Shown here: in pieces, positions 24,666-33,999 of the stretch
Numbering within the stretch: position 1 is the first letter of the stretch
Layout: the number at the start of each line of letters is the position of its first letter
Source: Streptomyces cyaneogriseus subsp. noncyanogenus
GTDB taxonomy: Bacteria > Actinomycetota > Actinomycetes > Streptomycetales > Streptomycetaceae
DNA: 64,000 bases
Reading direction: 5' to 3'
Assembly: GCF_000931445.1 (NCBI RefSeq)
Contig: NZ_CP010849.1
Location: forward strand, 1,736,001 to 1,800,000
Program-made: the position numbers and the translations under genes
Notes under the pieces: model-generated
Database searches by the model: none
Seen by the model: the letters and a program-made list of their open reading frames with translations, nothing else
What the model was told of the DNA's origin: nothing

Positions 24666-25511
24666 CTACAGCAGCGCCGCCCGCGGTCCGTCCGGATGCT
24701 CCAGCCGCCGTTCCAGGATCGACCGGGCGATCTCGGCCCCCTCGTCGTCGGTGAGCCGGCGGAAGCCGTCCTCGGTGATCACGGTGACGATCGGGTAGAT
24801 CCGGCGCGCGACATCGGGACCACCGGTCGCCGAGTCGTCGTCGGCGGCGTCGTACAGGGCCTGGACCACCAGCGTCGTGGCCTCGGCCTCGGTCAGATCG
24901 TCGCGGAACAGCTTCTTCATGGCGCCGCGCGCGAAGACCGAGCCGGAGCCCGTCGCCGCATAGCTCTGTTCCTCCGACCGTCCGCCCGTCACGTCGTACG
25001 AGAAGATGCGCCCCTTGCCGCGGTCCACGTCGTACCCGGCGAAGAGCGGCACCACGGCCAGCCCCTGCATGGCCATGCCGAGGTTGGAGCGGATCATCGT
25101 CGACAGGCGGTTGGCCTTGCCCTCCAGCGAAAGCTGGGTGCCCTCGACCTTCTCGAAGTGCTCCAGCTCGAGCTGGAACAGCTTCACCATCTCCACGGCC
25201 AGACCCGCCGTGCCGGCGATGCCCACCGCCGAGTACTCGTCCGCAGGGAAGACCTTCTCGATGTCCCGCTGCGCGATGACATTGCCCATGGTGGCGCGCC
25301 GGTCACCGGCGAGAACCACGCCGCCGGGGAAGGTCACGGCCACGATCGTCGTGCCGTGCGGCGCCTCGACGACTCCCTGCACCGGCGGAAGCTGCCGGTT
25401 GCCGGGCAGCAGCTCCGGCTGGTGCTCGGCGAGGAAGTCCATGAACGAGGAGGACCCCGGCGTCAGGAAGGCAGCAGGTAGACGCCCGGTGCTACGAGTG
25501 TTGGCTTCCAC
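24666..25511 (-). CDS. prcB: Proteasome beta subunit PrcB
   Basis: 281 residues from GTG 25511, with GGAAGGA 5-6 nt upstream; the frame is open further upstream without family similarity. A propeptide of 53 residues ends in APHG, and the mature subunit starts [21 protein letters not shown] with Thr54 as nucleophile. The Asp and Lys partners are seen in LAGDRRAT and DIEKVFPAD. Seven copies form each inner ring. The C-terminal end [10 protein letters not shown] is typical. In S. coelicolor I recall an endonuclease-like gene between prcB and pup; none is evident in the 287 nt here. Confidence 0.96.
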   Translation of the reverse strand: MEANTRSTGRLPAAFLTPGSSSFMDFLAEHQPELLPGNRQLPPVQGVVEAPHGTTIVAVTFPGGVVLAGDRRATMGNVIAQRDIEKVFPADEYSAVGIAGTAGLAVEMVKLFQLELEHFEKVEGTQLSLEGKANRLSTMIRSNLGMAMQGLAVVPLFAGYDVDRGKGRIFSYDVTGGRSEEQSYAATGSGSVFARGAMKKLFRDDLTEAEATTLVVQALYDAADDDSATGGPDVARRIYPIVTVITEDGFRRLTDDEGAEIARSILERRLEHPDGPRAALL

Positions 25512-25798
25512 GCGATTCCTTCCACGTATGCAGCAGCCCGCCTTGTGAGTGTCGGGCCGATCGTTGAAACTGCCCCAGCGCGGCATTCGGCTGAAGCACG
25601 GTACGCAACGGACCCTACCCCCCTTGCGGCAGTGATCCACATACTCGGCGGGAACCCCGGAAGAACCCAGGAAGGGGACACAACGGGTCCGGATGCGGCG
25701 CCGCGCGCGGCACGGCCTCACCGCACCGCGCGCGACACCTCACGCACCTCTCGCCCGCCGGTCGCCCGCCCGGCCAACCGGCCCTAAGGCCGACCGGC

Positions 25799-26017
25799 CT
25801 ACTGGCCGCCCTTCTGGACGAAGGACCGCACGAAGTCCTCGGCGTTCTCCTCGAGCACGTCGTCGATCTCGTCCAGTACGGAGTCGACGTCGTCGCTGAG
25901 CTTCTCGTGGCGTTCCTTGAGGTCCTCCGCAGCCTGCGCCTCCTGCGCCTGCTCCTCGACCTCCTCGGTGGACCGGGTGGCCTTCTGCTGTCCGCCGCCG
26001 GTGTCCTTGGTCGCCAT
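25799..26017 (-). CDS. pup: Prokaryotic ubiquitin-like protein Pup
   Basis: 72 residues from ATG 26017; an open frame to 26062 is less likely because Pup proteins start MATKDTGGGQQ. The sequence is rich in Gln, Glu and Asp, mostly disordered, with the central helix EDLKERHEKLSDDVDSVLDEIDDVLEENAEDFV that binds the Arc coiled coil. It ends FVQKGGQ. The C-terminal glutamine must be deamidated by Dop before PafA can attach Pup to lysines. It sits between dop and prcB. Confidence 0.97.
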   Translation of the reverse strand: MATKDTGGGQQKATRSTEEVEEQAQEAQAAEDLKERHEKLSDDVDSVLDEIDDVLEENAEDFVRSFVQKGGQ

Positions 26018-26251
26018 AACCCTCACCCCGCTCGGTTCGCCCGACACAATTCGCTCGGTCAAGATCAGACCCTACAAGCCGGGTCCGACATCGGCCCCGC
26101 AGTTTCTCCAACGCACGGGGCCTACCTTCATGATTCCCAGTGGCGGGGTTTTCCACCCCGCCCCGCCGCTTTCCTGCTGGTACCCGCGGAATCCGCCCGC
26201 CGTGCACCCGCGCGGACGTCCGGATTCCCGCGTGCCCGGCCCGGCCGCCGT

Positions 26252-27763
26252 TCAGCCGCCGGAGAGCACCCTGACCAGGTCCTCGGCCGTACGGCAGCGG
26301 TCCAGCAGCTCCTTGACGTGATTACGCGTTCCGCGAAGCGGCTCCAGGGTGGGCACCCGCTGGAGCGAGTCCCGGCCCGGCAGATCGAAGATCACCGAGT
26401 CCCAGGAGGCCGCGGCCACGTCGTCGGCGTACTGCTCCAGGCAGCGCCCGCGGAAGTAGGCGCGGGTGTCCTCCGGCGGCTTCGTACGGGCCCGCTCCAC
26501 CTCGGTCTCGTCCAGCAGCCGCTTCATGCGGCCCCGGGCCACCAGGCGGTTGTACAGGCCCTTCTCGGGGCGCACATCGGCGTACTGGAGGTCGACCAGA
26601 TGCAGCCGCGCCGCGTCCCAGTCCACGCCGTCCCGGCGCCGGTAGCCCTCCATGAGCTCCCGCTTGGCGACCCAGTCCAGCTCGCCGGCCAGGCTCATCG
26701 GATCGTTCTCCAGGCGGGTGAGGGTGTCCTCCCAGCGGCTCAGCACGTCCATGGTCTGGTCGTCGGCGTCCGCCCCGAACCGTTCCTCCACGTATTTGCG
26801 GGCCAGCTCGTAGTACTCCATCTGGAGCTGCACCGCGGTGAGGGTGCGGCCGCTGCGCAGCGTGACCAGATGCCGCAGCGAGGGATCGTGCGAGACCTGG
26901 TGGAGGGTGCGCACGGGCTGGTCCACGGCGAGGTCGACGGCGATGAAACCGTCCTCGATCATCGACAGCACCAGCGAGGTCGTGCCCAGCTTGAGATAGG
27001 TCGAGATCTCCGACAGGTTCGCGTCACCGATGATCACATGGAGCCGGCGGTACTTCTCGGCGTCGGCGTGCGGTTCGTCGCGGGTGTTGATGATGGGGCG
27101 CTTGAGGGTCGTCTCCAGGCCCACCTCGACCTCGAAGTAGTCCGCCCGCTGGCTGAGCTGGAACCCGTGCTCGTGCCCGTCCTGCCCGATGCCGACGCGG
27201 CCGGCCCCGGCGAAGACCTGGCGGGAGACGAAGAACGGCGTCAGGTGGCGCACGATGTCCGAGAAGGGGGTCTCCCGCTTCATCAGGTAGTTCTCGTGCG
27301 TGCCGTAGGACGCGCCCTTGTTGTCGGTGTTGTTCTTGTACAGGTGGATCTGCTGGGCGCCGGGGAGCTGGGCGGCTCGTTCCGCGGCCTCGGCCATGAT
27401 CCGTTCGCCGGCCTTGTCCCACAGCACGGCGTCCCTCGGATTGGTGACCTCGGGCGCGCTGTACTCGGGGTGCGCGTGGTCGACGTACAGCCGGGCTCCG
27501 TTGGTGAGGATCACATTGGCCAGGCCGATGTCCTCGTCGGTGAGCTGGCTGGCGTCGGCGGCCTCGCGGGCGAGGTCGAAGCCTCGCGCGTCCCGCAGCG
27601 GGTTCTCCTCCTCGAAGTCCCAGCGGGCCCGGCGGGCCCGGTGCATCGCCGCCGCGTAGGCGTTGACGATCTGGGACGAGGTGAGCATGGCATTGGCGTT
27701 CGGGTGGCCGGGGACGGAGATCCCGTACTCCGTCTCGATGCCCATTACTCGCCGTACGGTCAT
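26252..27763 (-). CDS. dop: Pup deamidase/depupylase Dop
   Basis: 503 residues from ATG 27763, with AAGGAGGG upstream. It is a paralogue of Paf[11 protein letters not shown] carries the ATP-binding Glu motif and [18 protein letters not shown] contains the catalytic aspartate. The Dop-specific loop lies near residues 40-80 ([21 protein letters not shown]). Later come [17 protein letters not shown] and [31 protein letters not shown]. It converts the terminal Gln of Pup to Glu and removes Pup from substrates. The next gene upstream is arc, with a terminator between, so dop may have its own promoter in 27764-27950. Confidence 0.96.
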   Translation of the reverse strand: MTVRRVMGIETEYGISVPGHPNANAMLTSSQIVNAYAAAMHRARRARWDFEEENPLRDARGFDLAREAADASQLTDEDIGLANVILTNGARLYVDHAHPEYSAPEVTNPRDAVLWDKAGERIMAEAAERAAQLPGAQQIHLYKNNTDNKGASYGTHENYLMKRETPFSDIVRHLTPFFVSRQVFAGAGRVGIGQDGHEHGFQLSQRADYFEVEVGLETTLKRPIINTRDEPHADAEKYRRLHVIIGDANLSEISTYLKLGTTSLVLSMIEDGFIAVDLAVDQPVRTLHQVSHDPSLRHLVTLRSGRTLTAVQLQMEYYELARKYVEERFGADADDQTMDVLSRWEDTLTRLENDPMSLAGELDWVAKRELMEGYRRRDGVDWDAARLHLVDLQYADVRPEKGLYNRLVARGRMKRLLDETEVERARTKPPEDTRAYFRGRCLEQYADDVAAASWDSVIFDLPGRDSLQRVPTLEPLRGTRNHVKELLDRCRTAEDLVRVLSGG

Positions 27764-27954
27764 GCGGCCCTCCTTGCCCGGCGGCGCCCTCGGTCGTGGA
27801 CACCGCTCAGATACCGCTGGTGCTCGATCACGTGTGCGGTGCCCGTCCCCGCACTGCGCGACTCGGCGGTACGCAAGAGCCTAGAACGCCTTTGCGCTGG
27901 TGGGGAGATCATCTGCGTCATTGCCTGCTCCATCCGCGGCCCCGAAAAACAGTC

Positions 27955-27987
27955 GGCTGCGGGTACCCGGTGAGGGCACCCGCAGCC
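27955..27987 (-). terminator. Hairpin terminator after arc
   Basis: Arms GGCTGCGGGT (27955-27964) and ACCCGCAGCC (27978-27987) with a 13-nt loop. It starts 10 nt beyond the arc stop on the minus strand. An upstream CCCCGAAAAAC stretch at 27940-27950 follows on the transcript. It may attenuate readthrough from arc into dop. Confidence 0.65.
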
Positions 27988-27997
27988 ACCCTGCGTT

Positions 27998-29764
27998 TTA
28001 CAGGTACTGACCGGTGTTCGCCACCGTGTCGATGGAGCGTCCGGTGTCCGCGCCCTGCTTTCCGGTGACAAGGGTGCGGATGTAAACGATCCGCTCGCCC
28101 TTCTTGCCGGAGATCCGGGCCCAGTCGTCCGGGTTGGTGGTGTTGGGCAGGTCCTCGTTCTCCTTGAACTCGTCCACGCACGCCTGGAGGAGGTGGGAGA
28201 CCCGCAGACCCTTCTGACTCTTCTCGAGGAAGTCCTTGATCGCCATCTTCTTGGCGCGGCCCACGATGTTCTCGATCATGGCGCCGGAATTGAAGTCCTT
28301 GAAGTAAAGGACTTCCTTGTCACCATTGGCGTAGGTGACCTCCAGGAAGCGGTTCTCCTCCGATTCGGCGTACATCTGTTCCACCGCGGTCTGGATCATG
28401 CCCTGGACGGTGGCCGCCCTGTCGCCGCCGTGCTCCGCGAGGTCCTCCTCGTGCAGCGGGAGGCGCTCGGTGAGGTACTTCCCGAAGATGTCCTTGGCCG
28501 CCTCGGCGTCCGGACGCTCGATCTTGATCTTCACATCGAGCCGGCCGGGCCGCAGGATGGCGGGGTCGATCATGTCCTCGCGGTTGGAGGCGCCGATCAC
28601 GACCACGTTCTGCAGGCCCTCCACGCCGTCGATCTCGGCGAGGAGCTGCGGGACGATGGTGTTCTCCACGTCCGAGCTGACACCGGAGCCGCGGGTGCGG
28701 AAGAGGGACTCCATCTCGTCGAAGAAGACGATGACCGGGGTGCCCTCGCTGGCCTTCTCCCTCGCCCGCTGGAAGACCAGGCGGATCTGCCGCTCGGTCT
28801 CGCCGACGTACTTGTTCAGCAGCTCGGGACCCTTGATGTTCAGGAAGAAGCTCTTGCCGGCCGCCTGTCCGGTCACCTCGGCGACCTTCTTGGCCAGCGA
28901 GTTGGCGACCGCCTTGGCGATCAGCGTCTTACCGCATCCGGGCGGGCCGTAGAGCAGGACGCCCTTCGGGGGACGCAGCTCGTGCTCCCGGAACAGGTCC
29001 GGGTAGAGATAGGGGAGCTCGACCGCGTCGCGGATCGCCTCGATCTGGTTGCCGAGGCCGCCGATCTGCTCGTAGCCGATGTCCGGCACCTCTTCGAGGA
29101 CGAGCTCCTCGACCTCGCTCTTGGGCACCACCTCGTAGACGTAGCCGGAGCGCGGCTCCAGCAGCAGGGCGTCGCCGGGACGGATGGTGACGTCCAGCAG
29201 CGGCTCGGCGAGCCGCACCACCCGTTCCTCGTCGGTGTGCCCCAGCACCAGGGCTCGCTCGCCGTCCTCCAGGATCTCCTTGAGGGTGACGATGTCGCCG
29301 ACGCGCTCGAACGCCATGGCCTCGACCACGTTGAGCGCCTCGTTGAGCATGACTTCCTGGCCGCGCCTCAGCTCGTCGAGGTCGACGCTGGGGCTGACGT
29401 TCACCCGGAGCTTGCGGCCCCCGGTGAAGATGTCGGCGGTGCCGTCCTCGTTCGCCTGCAGGAAGACACCGAAGCCGGCCGGCGGCTGGGCGAGCCGGTC
29501 GACCTCCTCCTTGAGGGCCACGATCTGGTCGCGGGCCTCACGGAGCGTATTGGCGAGCCGCTCGTTCTGCGCGGACACGCCGGCCAGGTTGGTCTGCAGC
29601 TCGACGATCCGCTCTTCGAGAATCCTCGTGTGCCGCGGAGAGTCGGCGAGCTTGCGTCGCAGGACGGCGATCTCCTGCTCAAGGTAGGCAATCTGCCCGT
29701 CCGGGTCGTCGGACCCGCGTCCCGGGCGGATGCCGCGGTTCATGTCGTCGTCGTGGGCTGCCAC
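27998..29764 (-). CDS. arc: Proteasome-associated AAA+ ATPase ARC/Mpa
   Basis: 588 residues from GTG 29764 (GGAGGAGGTGAGG upstream); the in-frame TTG at 29782 overlaps that ribosome site and is unlikely. Parts in order: N-terminal coiled coil (residues 25-95) that binds Pup, two OB domains, then the AAA module with GPPGCGKT (Walker A), FFDEMESLF (Walker B), [18 protein letters not shown] and the arginine finger. The protein ends in GQYL, the penultimate-tyrosine tail that docks into the 20S alpha ring. The hexamer unfolds pupylated proteins. It is first in the minus-strand arc-dop-pup-prcB-prcA run. Confidence 0.96.
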   Translation of the reverse strand: MAAHDDDMNRGIRPGRGSDDPDGQIAYLEQEIAVLRRKLADSPRHTRILEERIVELQTNLAGVSAQNERLANTLREARDQIVALKEEVDRLAQPPAGFGVFLQANEDGTADIFTGGRKLRVNVSPSVDLDELRRGQEVMLNEALNVVEAMAFERVGDIVTLKEILEDGERALVLGHTDEERVVRLAEPLLDVTIRPGDALLLEPRSGYVYEVVPKSEVEELVLEEVPDIGYEQIGGLGNQIEAIRDAVELPYLYPDLFREHELRPPKGVLLYGPPGCGKTLIAKAVANSLAKKVAEVTGQAAGKSFFLNIKGPELLNKYVGETERQIRLVFQRAREKASEGTPVIVFFDEMESLFRTRGSGVSSDVENTIVPQLLAEIDGVEGLQNVVVIGASNREDMIDPAILRPGRLDVKIKIERPDAEAAKDIFGKYLTERLPLHEEDLAEHGGDRAATVQGMIQTAVEQMYAESEENRFLEVTYANGDKEVLYFKDFNSGAMIENIVGRAKKMAIKDFLEKSQKGLRVSHLLQACVDEFKENEDLPNTTNPDDWARISGKKGERIVYIRTLVTGKQGADTGRSIDTVANTGQYL

Positions 29765-30007
29765 GGTCCTCACCTCCTCCAAGGGGAGCTGGACGCTTCC
29801 AGACCCTACCTGGGTGGGTGTCGATTGAAACCCCTAGATCACAAAGACGGTCGGGGTGTGTCCGATCTTCACCCTTGCGCTCTCCCTCACGCCAGGGGAA
29901 TACCCACGGAACACGATTGAAAAGCAGGCGGAGGTAGGGTCTAAGCGTTCAACACCCGTCAGAGCTGGCCGGATTCCGTACAGCTCGACGCAGAAACGGC
30001 AGGAGAG

Positions 30008-30313
30008 ATGAGCGTGCAGCAGGAGGCCGGAGTCGACGGCGAGGCACTGGAGGTGTGGATCGACCAGGACCTGTGTACCGGCGACGGCATCTGCGCCCAG
30101 TACGCGCCCGAGGTGTTCGAGCTGGATATCGACGGTCTGGCGTACGTCAAGGGCGCGGACGACGAGCTGCTGCAGGACAAGGGGGCGACAACGCCCGTGC
30201 CGCTGCCGCTTCTCACGGACGTGGTCGACTCCGCCAAGGAGTGTCCGGGCGAATGCATTCACGTACGTCGGGTTTCGGACAAGGTCGAGCTGTTCGGACC
30301 CGACGCAGAGTGA
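30008..30313 (+). CDS. Ferredoxin (single cluster)
   Basis: 101 residues from ATG 30008, AGGAGAG just upstream. DLCTGDGICAQYAPEVFEL carries two cysteines and SAKECPGECIHV two more, the layout of small [3Fe-4S]/[4Fe-4S] ferredoxins that donate electrons to P450s and other oxygenases. The protein is acidic and cytoplasmic. The gene is divergent from arc with a 243-nt shared control region that includes an AT-richer stretch near 29880-29945. The electron partner is not obvious; the conservon P450 at 5846-7387 is too far away to infer pairing. Confidence 0.9.
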   Translation: MSVQQEAGVDGEALEVWIDQDLCTGDGICAQYAPEVFELDIDGLAYVKGADDELLQDKGATTPVPLPLLTDVVDSAKECPGECIHVRRVSDKVELFGPDAE

Positions 30314-30397
30314 CCGAGTCTGAACACAAGGCGATCACTGTCTGTTTTCTCACACGTTGACCCCGATGTCGTCCCCGGACCCCCTCGGAAGCGCTCC

Positions 30398-31024
30398 TCA
30401 CACCGCCCGGGCCTGGGACGGATCCGAGCGCACGAACGCGCCGTTCTTCCACCGCCACTTCACGTCGTCCGTCACGTCCGGGCAGCAACTGGGCACATCG
30501 GCCGACGAGTAGCCGAGCAGGGTGGCGAGGACGGCGCCGTCACGCACCGCGATGCCGGTGGCCGTGCGGCGCTCGCGGGGGTCGACGAGGGTGGCCACCA
30601 CACGGGGCGCGCCCCCGTCGGCGTCGCGGGTGAGGACGTACACGCCGTCGGGCGGGGTGCCCATGGGTGCGTCGCAGTGGACGACGGCGACCGTCTCGGG
30701 CCGGCCGTCGCCGTCGAGGTCGCCGGTGGCCTTCTTCTGCACCACCGCCTCGACCGGGCCGCACTCCAGCGGGAAGGCGGCGGCCGCCGGGTCGGGCGGC
30801 GCGGCCTCCGCCCGGGCGGCGCCCGTCTTCGGAGCGGCGGCGGCCTGCGCCGCCGTGGCGGCGTCGGGCGGCAGGAGCGAGGAGAGGGCCACGACGCCGA
30901 CGACAGCGGTCGCGGTGGCGATCCAGTGGATGGGGCGGGTGTGCGTGTGCGCCAGGTCCGGAACGGCGGAGTGCTGCACGAGGAGTGTCTCCTGTGAGGG
31001 CTGTACCGGTGGGATGGCCAGCAT
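30398..31024 (-). CDS. Secreted or membrane-anchored protein with FG-GAP-like motif
   Basis: 208 residues from ATG 31024 (start uncertain; a GTG at 31039 adds five residues and neither has a clear ribosome site). A hydrophobic stretch WIATATAVVGVVALSSLLPP near residue 35 is a signal anchor or signal peptide. An Ala/Pro linker follows, then a domain with DLDGDGRPETVAVVHCDAP, a calcium-loop-like FG-GAP motif, and paired cysteines in VPSCCPDV. The export prediction is firm but the function is unknown. It is transcribed on the minus strand from a region that also holds a strong terminator (31113-31164). Confidence 0.72.
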   Translation of the reverse strand: MLAIPPVQPSQETLLVQHSAVPDLAHTHTRPIHWIATATAVVGVVALSSLLPPDAATAAQAAAAPKTGAARAEAAPPDPAAAAFPLECGPVEAVVQKKATGDLDGDGRPETVAVVHCDAPMGTPPDGVYVLTRDADGGAPRVVATLVDPRERRTATGIAVRDGAVLATLLGYSSADVPSCCPDVTDDVKWRWKNGAFVRSDPSQARAV

Positions 31025-31112
31025 CGTGCCATACGTCACAGTGCGGCGGAACGGCGGGGTGGGTACCAGGACCGGTTCGGCGCAGCCGGTCCGGCTCCCC
31101 GGGGCAACACGA

Positions 31113-31164
31113 GGACGCCGTGGCCGAGTTCCCGGGTGTTCGCGGGAACTCGGCCACGGCGTCC
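31113..31164 (-). terminator. Strong hairpin terminator after trmI
   Basis: Perfect 21-bp stem (31113-31133 with 31144-31164), 10-nt loop. It begins 27 nt beyond the trmI stop on the minus strand. One of the three most stable inverted repeats in the window. Confidence 0.85.
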
Positions 31165-31190
31165 GTACGTTGAACGGCGGCAGGGCCGGC

Positions 31191-32093
31191 TCAGCGGCCG
31201 GCGCCCCCGTCCGCGTTGGGGCCGGCGTAGTCCTCGCCGTAGGCGCCCTTGGCGGGGCGGCGGCGGCGCATCGGCGGCTCGACGCCGTCGGCGAGGCGGC
31301 GGGCGGTGAGCAGGAAGCCGGTGTGGCCGATCATCCGGTGGTCCGGGCGGACGGCCAGGCCCTCGATGTGCCAGTTGCGGATCATGGTCTCCCAGGCGGT
31401 CGGCTCGTTGAAGCAGCCGATCTCGCGGATGGACTCCACGGTCCGGGCGAGCTGGGTGGTGGTCGCGACGTAGCAGCACAGGATGCCGCCGGGCACGAGC
31501 GCCTTGGAGACCGCCTCCAGGCACTCCCAGGGGGCGAGCATGTCGAGGATGACGCGGTCGACGTCGGTGTCGGACAGGTTGTCCTGGAGGTCGCCGACGG
31601 TGAGCTGCCAGGCGGGGTGCGGGCCGCCGAAGTAGCGCTCGACGTTCGCCTGGGCGATCTCGGCGAAGTCGGCGCGGCGCTCGTAGCTGTGCAGCATGCC
31701 CTGGTCGCCGATGGCGCGCAGCAGGAAGCTGCTGAGCGAGCCGGAGCCGACGCCGGCCTCCACGACGCGCGCGCCGGGGAAGATGTCGGCGAAGGCGAGG
31801 ATCTGCCCCGCGTCCTTGGGGTAGACGACGGCTGCCCCGCGGGGCATGGACAGGACGTAGTCGGGGAGCAGGGGGCGCAGCGCGAGATAGGCGACGTTCC
31901 CGGTGGTGCGGACAACGCTGCCCTCGGGAGCGCCGATCAGCTCGTCGTGCGGGAAGGAACCCTTGTGGGTGTGGAAGTTCTTCCCGGCCTCGAGCGTGAA
32001 CGTGTAGTGGCGGCCCTTGGGGTCGGTCAGCTGTACCTGGTCCCCGACCTTGAAGGGCCCGCGACGGCGGGCGGCACCGGTCGGTTCGGACAT
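31191..32093 (-). CDS. trmI: tRNA (adenine-58-N1)-methyltransferase TrmI
   Basis: 300 residues from ATG 32093. The N-terminal domain (GDQVQLTDPKGRHYTFTLEAGK) is the small beta domain of TrmI/Trm61. The Rossmann methyltransferase follows with VVEAGVGSGSLSSFLLRAIG (SAM motif I), DVDRVILDMLAPWECLEA and GGILCCYVATTTQLAR. Such enzymes methylate A58 in the T-loop of tRNA as tetramers. The C-terminal 20 residues are basic, then Gly-rich. The neighbouring RecB-like gene and the proteasome locus have the same association in mycobacteria. Confidence 0.93.
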   Translation of the reverse strand: MSEPTGAARRRGPFKVGDQVQLTDPKGRHYTFTLEAGKNFHTHKGSFPHDELIGAPEGSVVRTTGNVAYLALRPLLPDYVLSMPRGAAVVYPKDAGQILAFADIFPGARVVEAGVGSGSLSSFLLRAIGDQGMLHSYERRADFAEIAQANVERYFGGPHPAWQLTVGDLQDNLSDTDVDRVILDMLAPWECLEAVSKALVPGGILCCYVATTTQLARTVESIREIGCFNEPTAWETMIRNWHIEGLAVRPDHRMIGHTGFLLTARRLADGVEPPMRRRRPAKGAYGEDYAGPNADGGAGR

Positions 32094-32140
32094 GTGACCA
32101 GCCTACCGGCCTTTGGCGGGGCCGCCGACCACGAGCGGGC

Positions 32141-33826
32141 TCAGGCGGAGGGGCGGGCCATGGCCTTGACGAAGGCGCGCTCGACGTCGGCCGCGGACAG
32201 CACGCCGTAGATCGCGCCGGTCTCCTCCACGACGAGGTACTCGGTCGCCGGGGTGGCGCGCAGGACGTCCAGGAGTTCCTCGCCCGCCAGCTCGGCCGAG
32301 ACCCGCATGCCGTCGGTGAGGTCCTGGGCGAGCCCGCTGACCGCGACCCAGGGGCGGCGGTGCTCGGGGACGCCGACGATGGCGGCCTCGCGGACGATCG
32401 ACAGGGGGCTGCCCTCGGCGTCGACGACGACCAGGGCGCGGGCCCCGGCGGCGTTGGCGCGGCGCAGGGCCTCGGAGAGCGGGGTGTCGCTCTCGACCGG
32501 GACGGCGCGGCGGGTCAGGGTGCGGGCGCGCAGGTCGGGCAGGTGCTCGCGCAGACGGGCCATGCGCAGGCTGTTGCCGGCGCCGGTCCAGATGATCGCG
32601 GCGAGGATGGCGGCGAGCAGGGCGTCCATGACGGTGTCCATGCCGACGTTGTCCACCGCGTCGGAGCCGAGGGCGCCGGACTGGGTGAGCAGCGGCAGCC
32701 CGATCAGGACGCTGACGGCGAGGGCGCGGCCGACCCAGGCGGCGGCGACCGTGCCGGTCATCGGCTTGCCGGTGATCTTCCAGACGACCGCGCGGAGCAT
32801 CCGGCCGCCGTCGAGAGGCAGGCCGGGCAGCAGGTTGAAGGCGGCCACGATGAGGTTGGAGATCATCAGGCCGGCCAGCAGGACGCCGGGGACGGTGCCC
32901 GGCTCCACCGGTTGCAGGGCCAGGTAGAACACACCGGCCAGGACGAGGGAGAGCAGGGGCCCGACGAAGGCCAGGACGAACTCGCGCCCGGGGGTCTCGG
33001 CCTCCTTCTCGATCTCGGAGACGCCGCCGAAGAACTGGAGCTGGATGCGGCGGACCGGGAGCTTGAAACGGAGGGCGGCGAGGGTGTGGGCGAGCTCGTG
33101 GACGAGGACGGAGGCGTAGAAGGCGACCGCGAAGAACAGGGAGACCAGATAGCGGGCGGCACCGAGCTCGGGCAGGACGCGGTCGAGCTGGCCGCCGAAG
33201 ACCCAGGTGATCAGGGCGGCGACGAGGAACCAGCTCGGCGCGACGTAGACGGGGACGCCGAAGGGCCGCCCCATCAGCAGTCCGCCGCCGGGCTCCGGGG
33301 GGCGCTGCGGCGGGGGCCCGGGAGCGACCGCGGGGGCGGGGCGGGCGGTGTCGCCGCCGGGACCGTCCCCGGAGCTGCCGTCCGTACCGGCCGTTCCCTC
33401 CGCTCCGTGCCCGGTGTTCTCGCCCCGCTCCCGCTCGGGACCCGCCGTGGCGTGCGGGGAGGAGGCGGACGTCCGGTCACCGGGGCCGCCCCCGGCGGAG
33501 GGCGCGCCGGCACCGGGGCGCCCGCCGGCCGGCCCGTCGGCCGGGTCCGGCCGGTCCGTCCCGGACGGTTCGCCGTTCCCGCAGGGTTCGCCGCGCCGGT
33601 CCTCGGCCCCGGTGGGCACGGCGTCCCCGGCCGGTGCGCCCTCCGGGGCGGGGCCGGCGGGTGCCGGACCGCCGGGCTCCCGGCGGGCGGGTTCCGGGTG
33701 GGTGTCGCCGCTCGGGGCCGGGCCGGGGCGTGCGGGGTCCGCGGCCGGGGCCGCCCGACCCGCGTGGTGCTCGGCCGGTTCCTCGCTGCCGGACCGCGGC
33801 TGCCCGCTCCCGCCGCTCACGTCCAC
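32141..33826 (-). CDS. Site-2 protease family zinc metalloprotease (M50) with CBS domains
   Basis: 561 residues from GTG 33826 (GAGGGG 5 nt upstream). The first 195 residues are a low-complexity Pro/Gly/Ala/Glu cytoplasmic extension. The membrane protease follows with GVPVYVAPSWFLVAALITWVF, the zinc motif LVHELAHTLAALRF (HExxH) and the second metal-ligand motif NLLPGLPLDGGRML. Two CBS domains end the protein (LTRRAVPVESDTPLSEALRRA and ATEYLVVEETGAIYGVLS), which usually bind adenine nucleotides and regulate activity. It cuts substrates within the membrane; the target is unknown. Mycobacterial Rv2625c-type proteins are similar but lack so long an N-terminal extension. Confidence 0.9.
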   Translation of the reverse strand: MDVSGGSGQPRSGSEEPAEHHAGRAAPAADPARPGPAPSGDTHPEPARREPGGPAPAGPAPEGAPAGDAVPTGAEDRRGEPCGNGEPSGTDRPDPADGPAGGRPGAGAPSAGGGPGDRTSASSPHATAGPERERGENTGHGAEGTAGTDGSSGDGPGGDTARPAPAVAPGPPPQRPPEPGGGLLMGRPFGVPVYVAPSWFLVAALITWVFGGQLDRVLPELGAARYLVSLFFAVAFYASVLVHELAHTLAALRFKLPVRRIQLQFFGGVSEIEKEAETPGREFVLAFVGPLLSLVLAGVFYLALQPVEPGTVPGVLLAGLMISNLIVAAFNLLPGLPLDGGRMLRAVVWKITGKPMTGTVAAAWVGRALAVSVLIGLPLLTQSGALGSDAVDNVGMDTVMDALLAAILAAIIWTGAGNSLRMARLREHLPDLRARTLTRRAVPVESDTPLSEALRRANAAGARALVVVDAEGSPLSIVREAAIVGVPEHRRPWVAVSGLAQDLTDGMRVSAELAGEELLDVLRATPATEYLVVEETGAIYGVLSAADVERAFVKAMARPSA

Positions 33827-33999
33827 GGTGTCCCCTCGTTCGAAGCGTCTCCCGCGCCTCGCGGGCGGGAGGGTCTCGTGTCGATGGTATGCGGCCCCGG
33901 CGTCCCGTTCCGCCCCGGCACCCCTGGCTCCTCCCCCCGGCGCACGCCGCACGGCCGCGGGTGGGGCGCTGTCGGTGCCGGGCCGTAAGGTCTGTGGGC

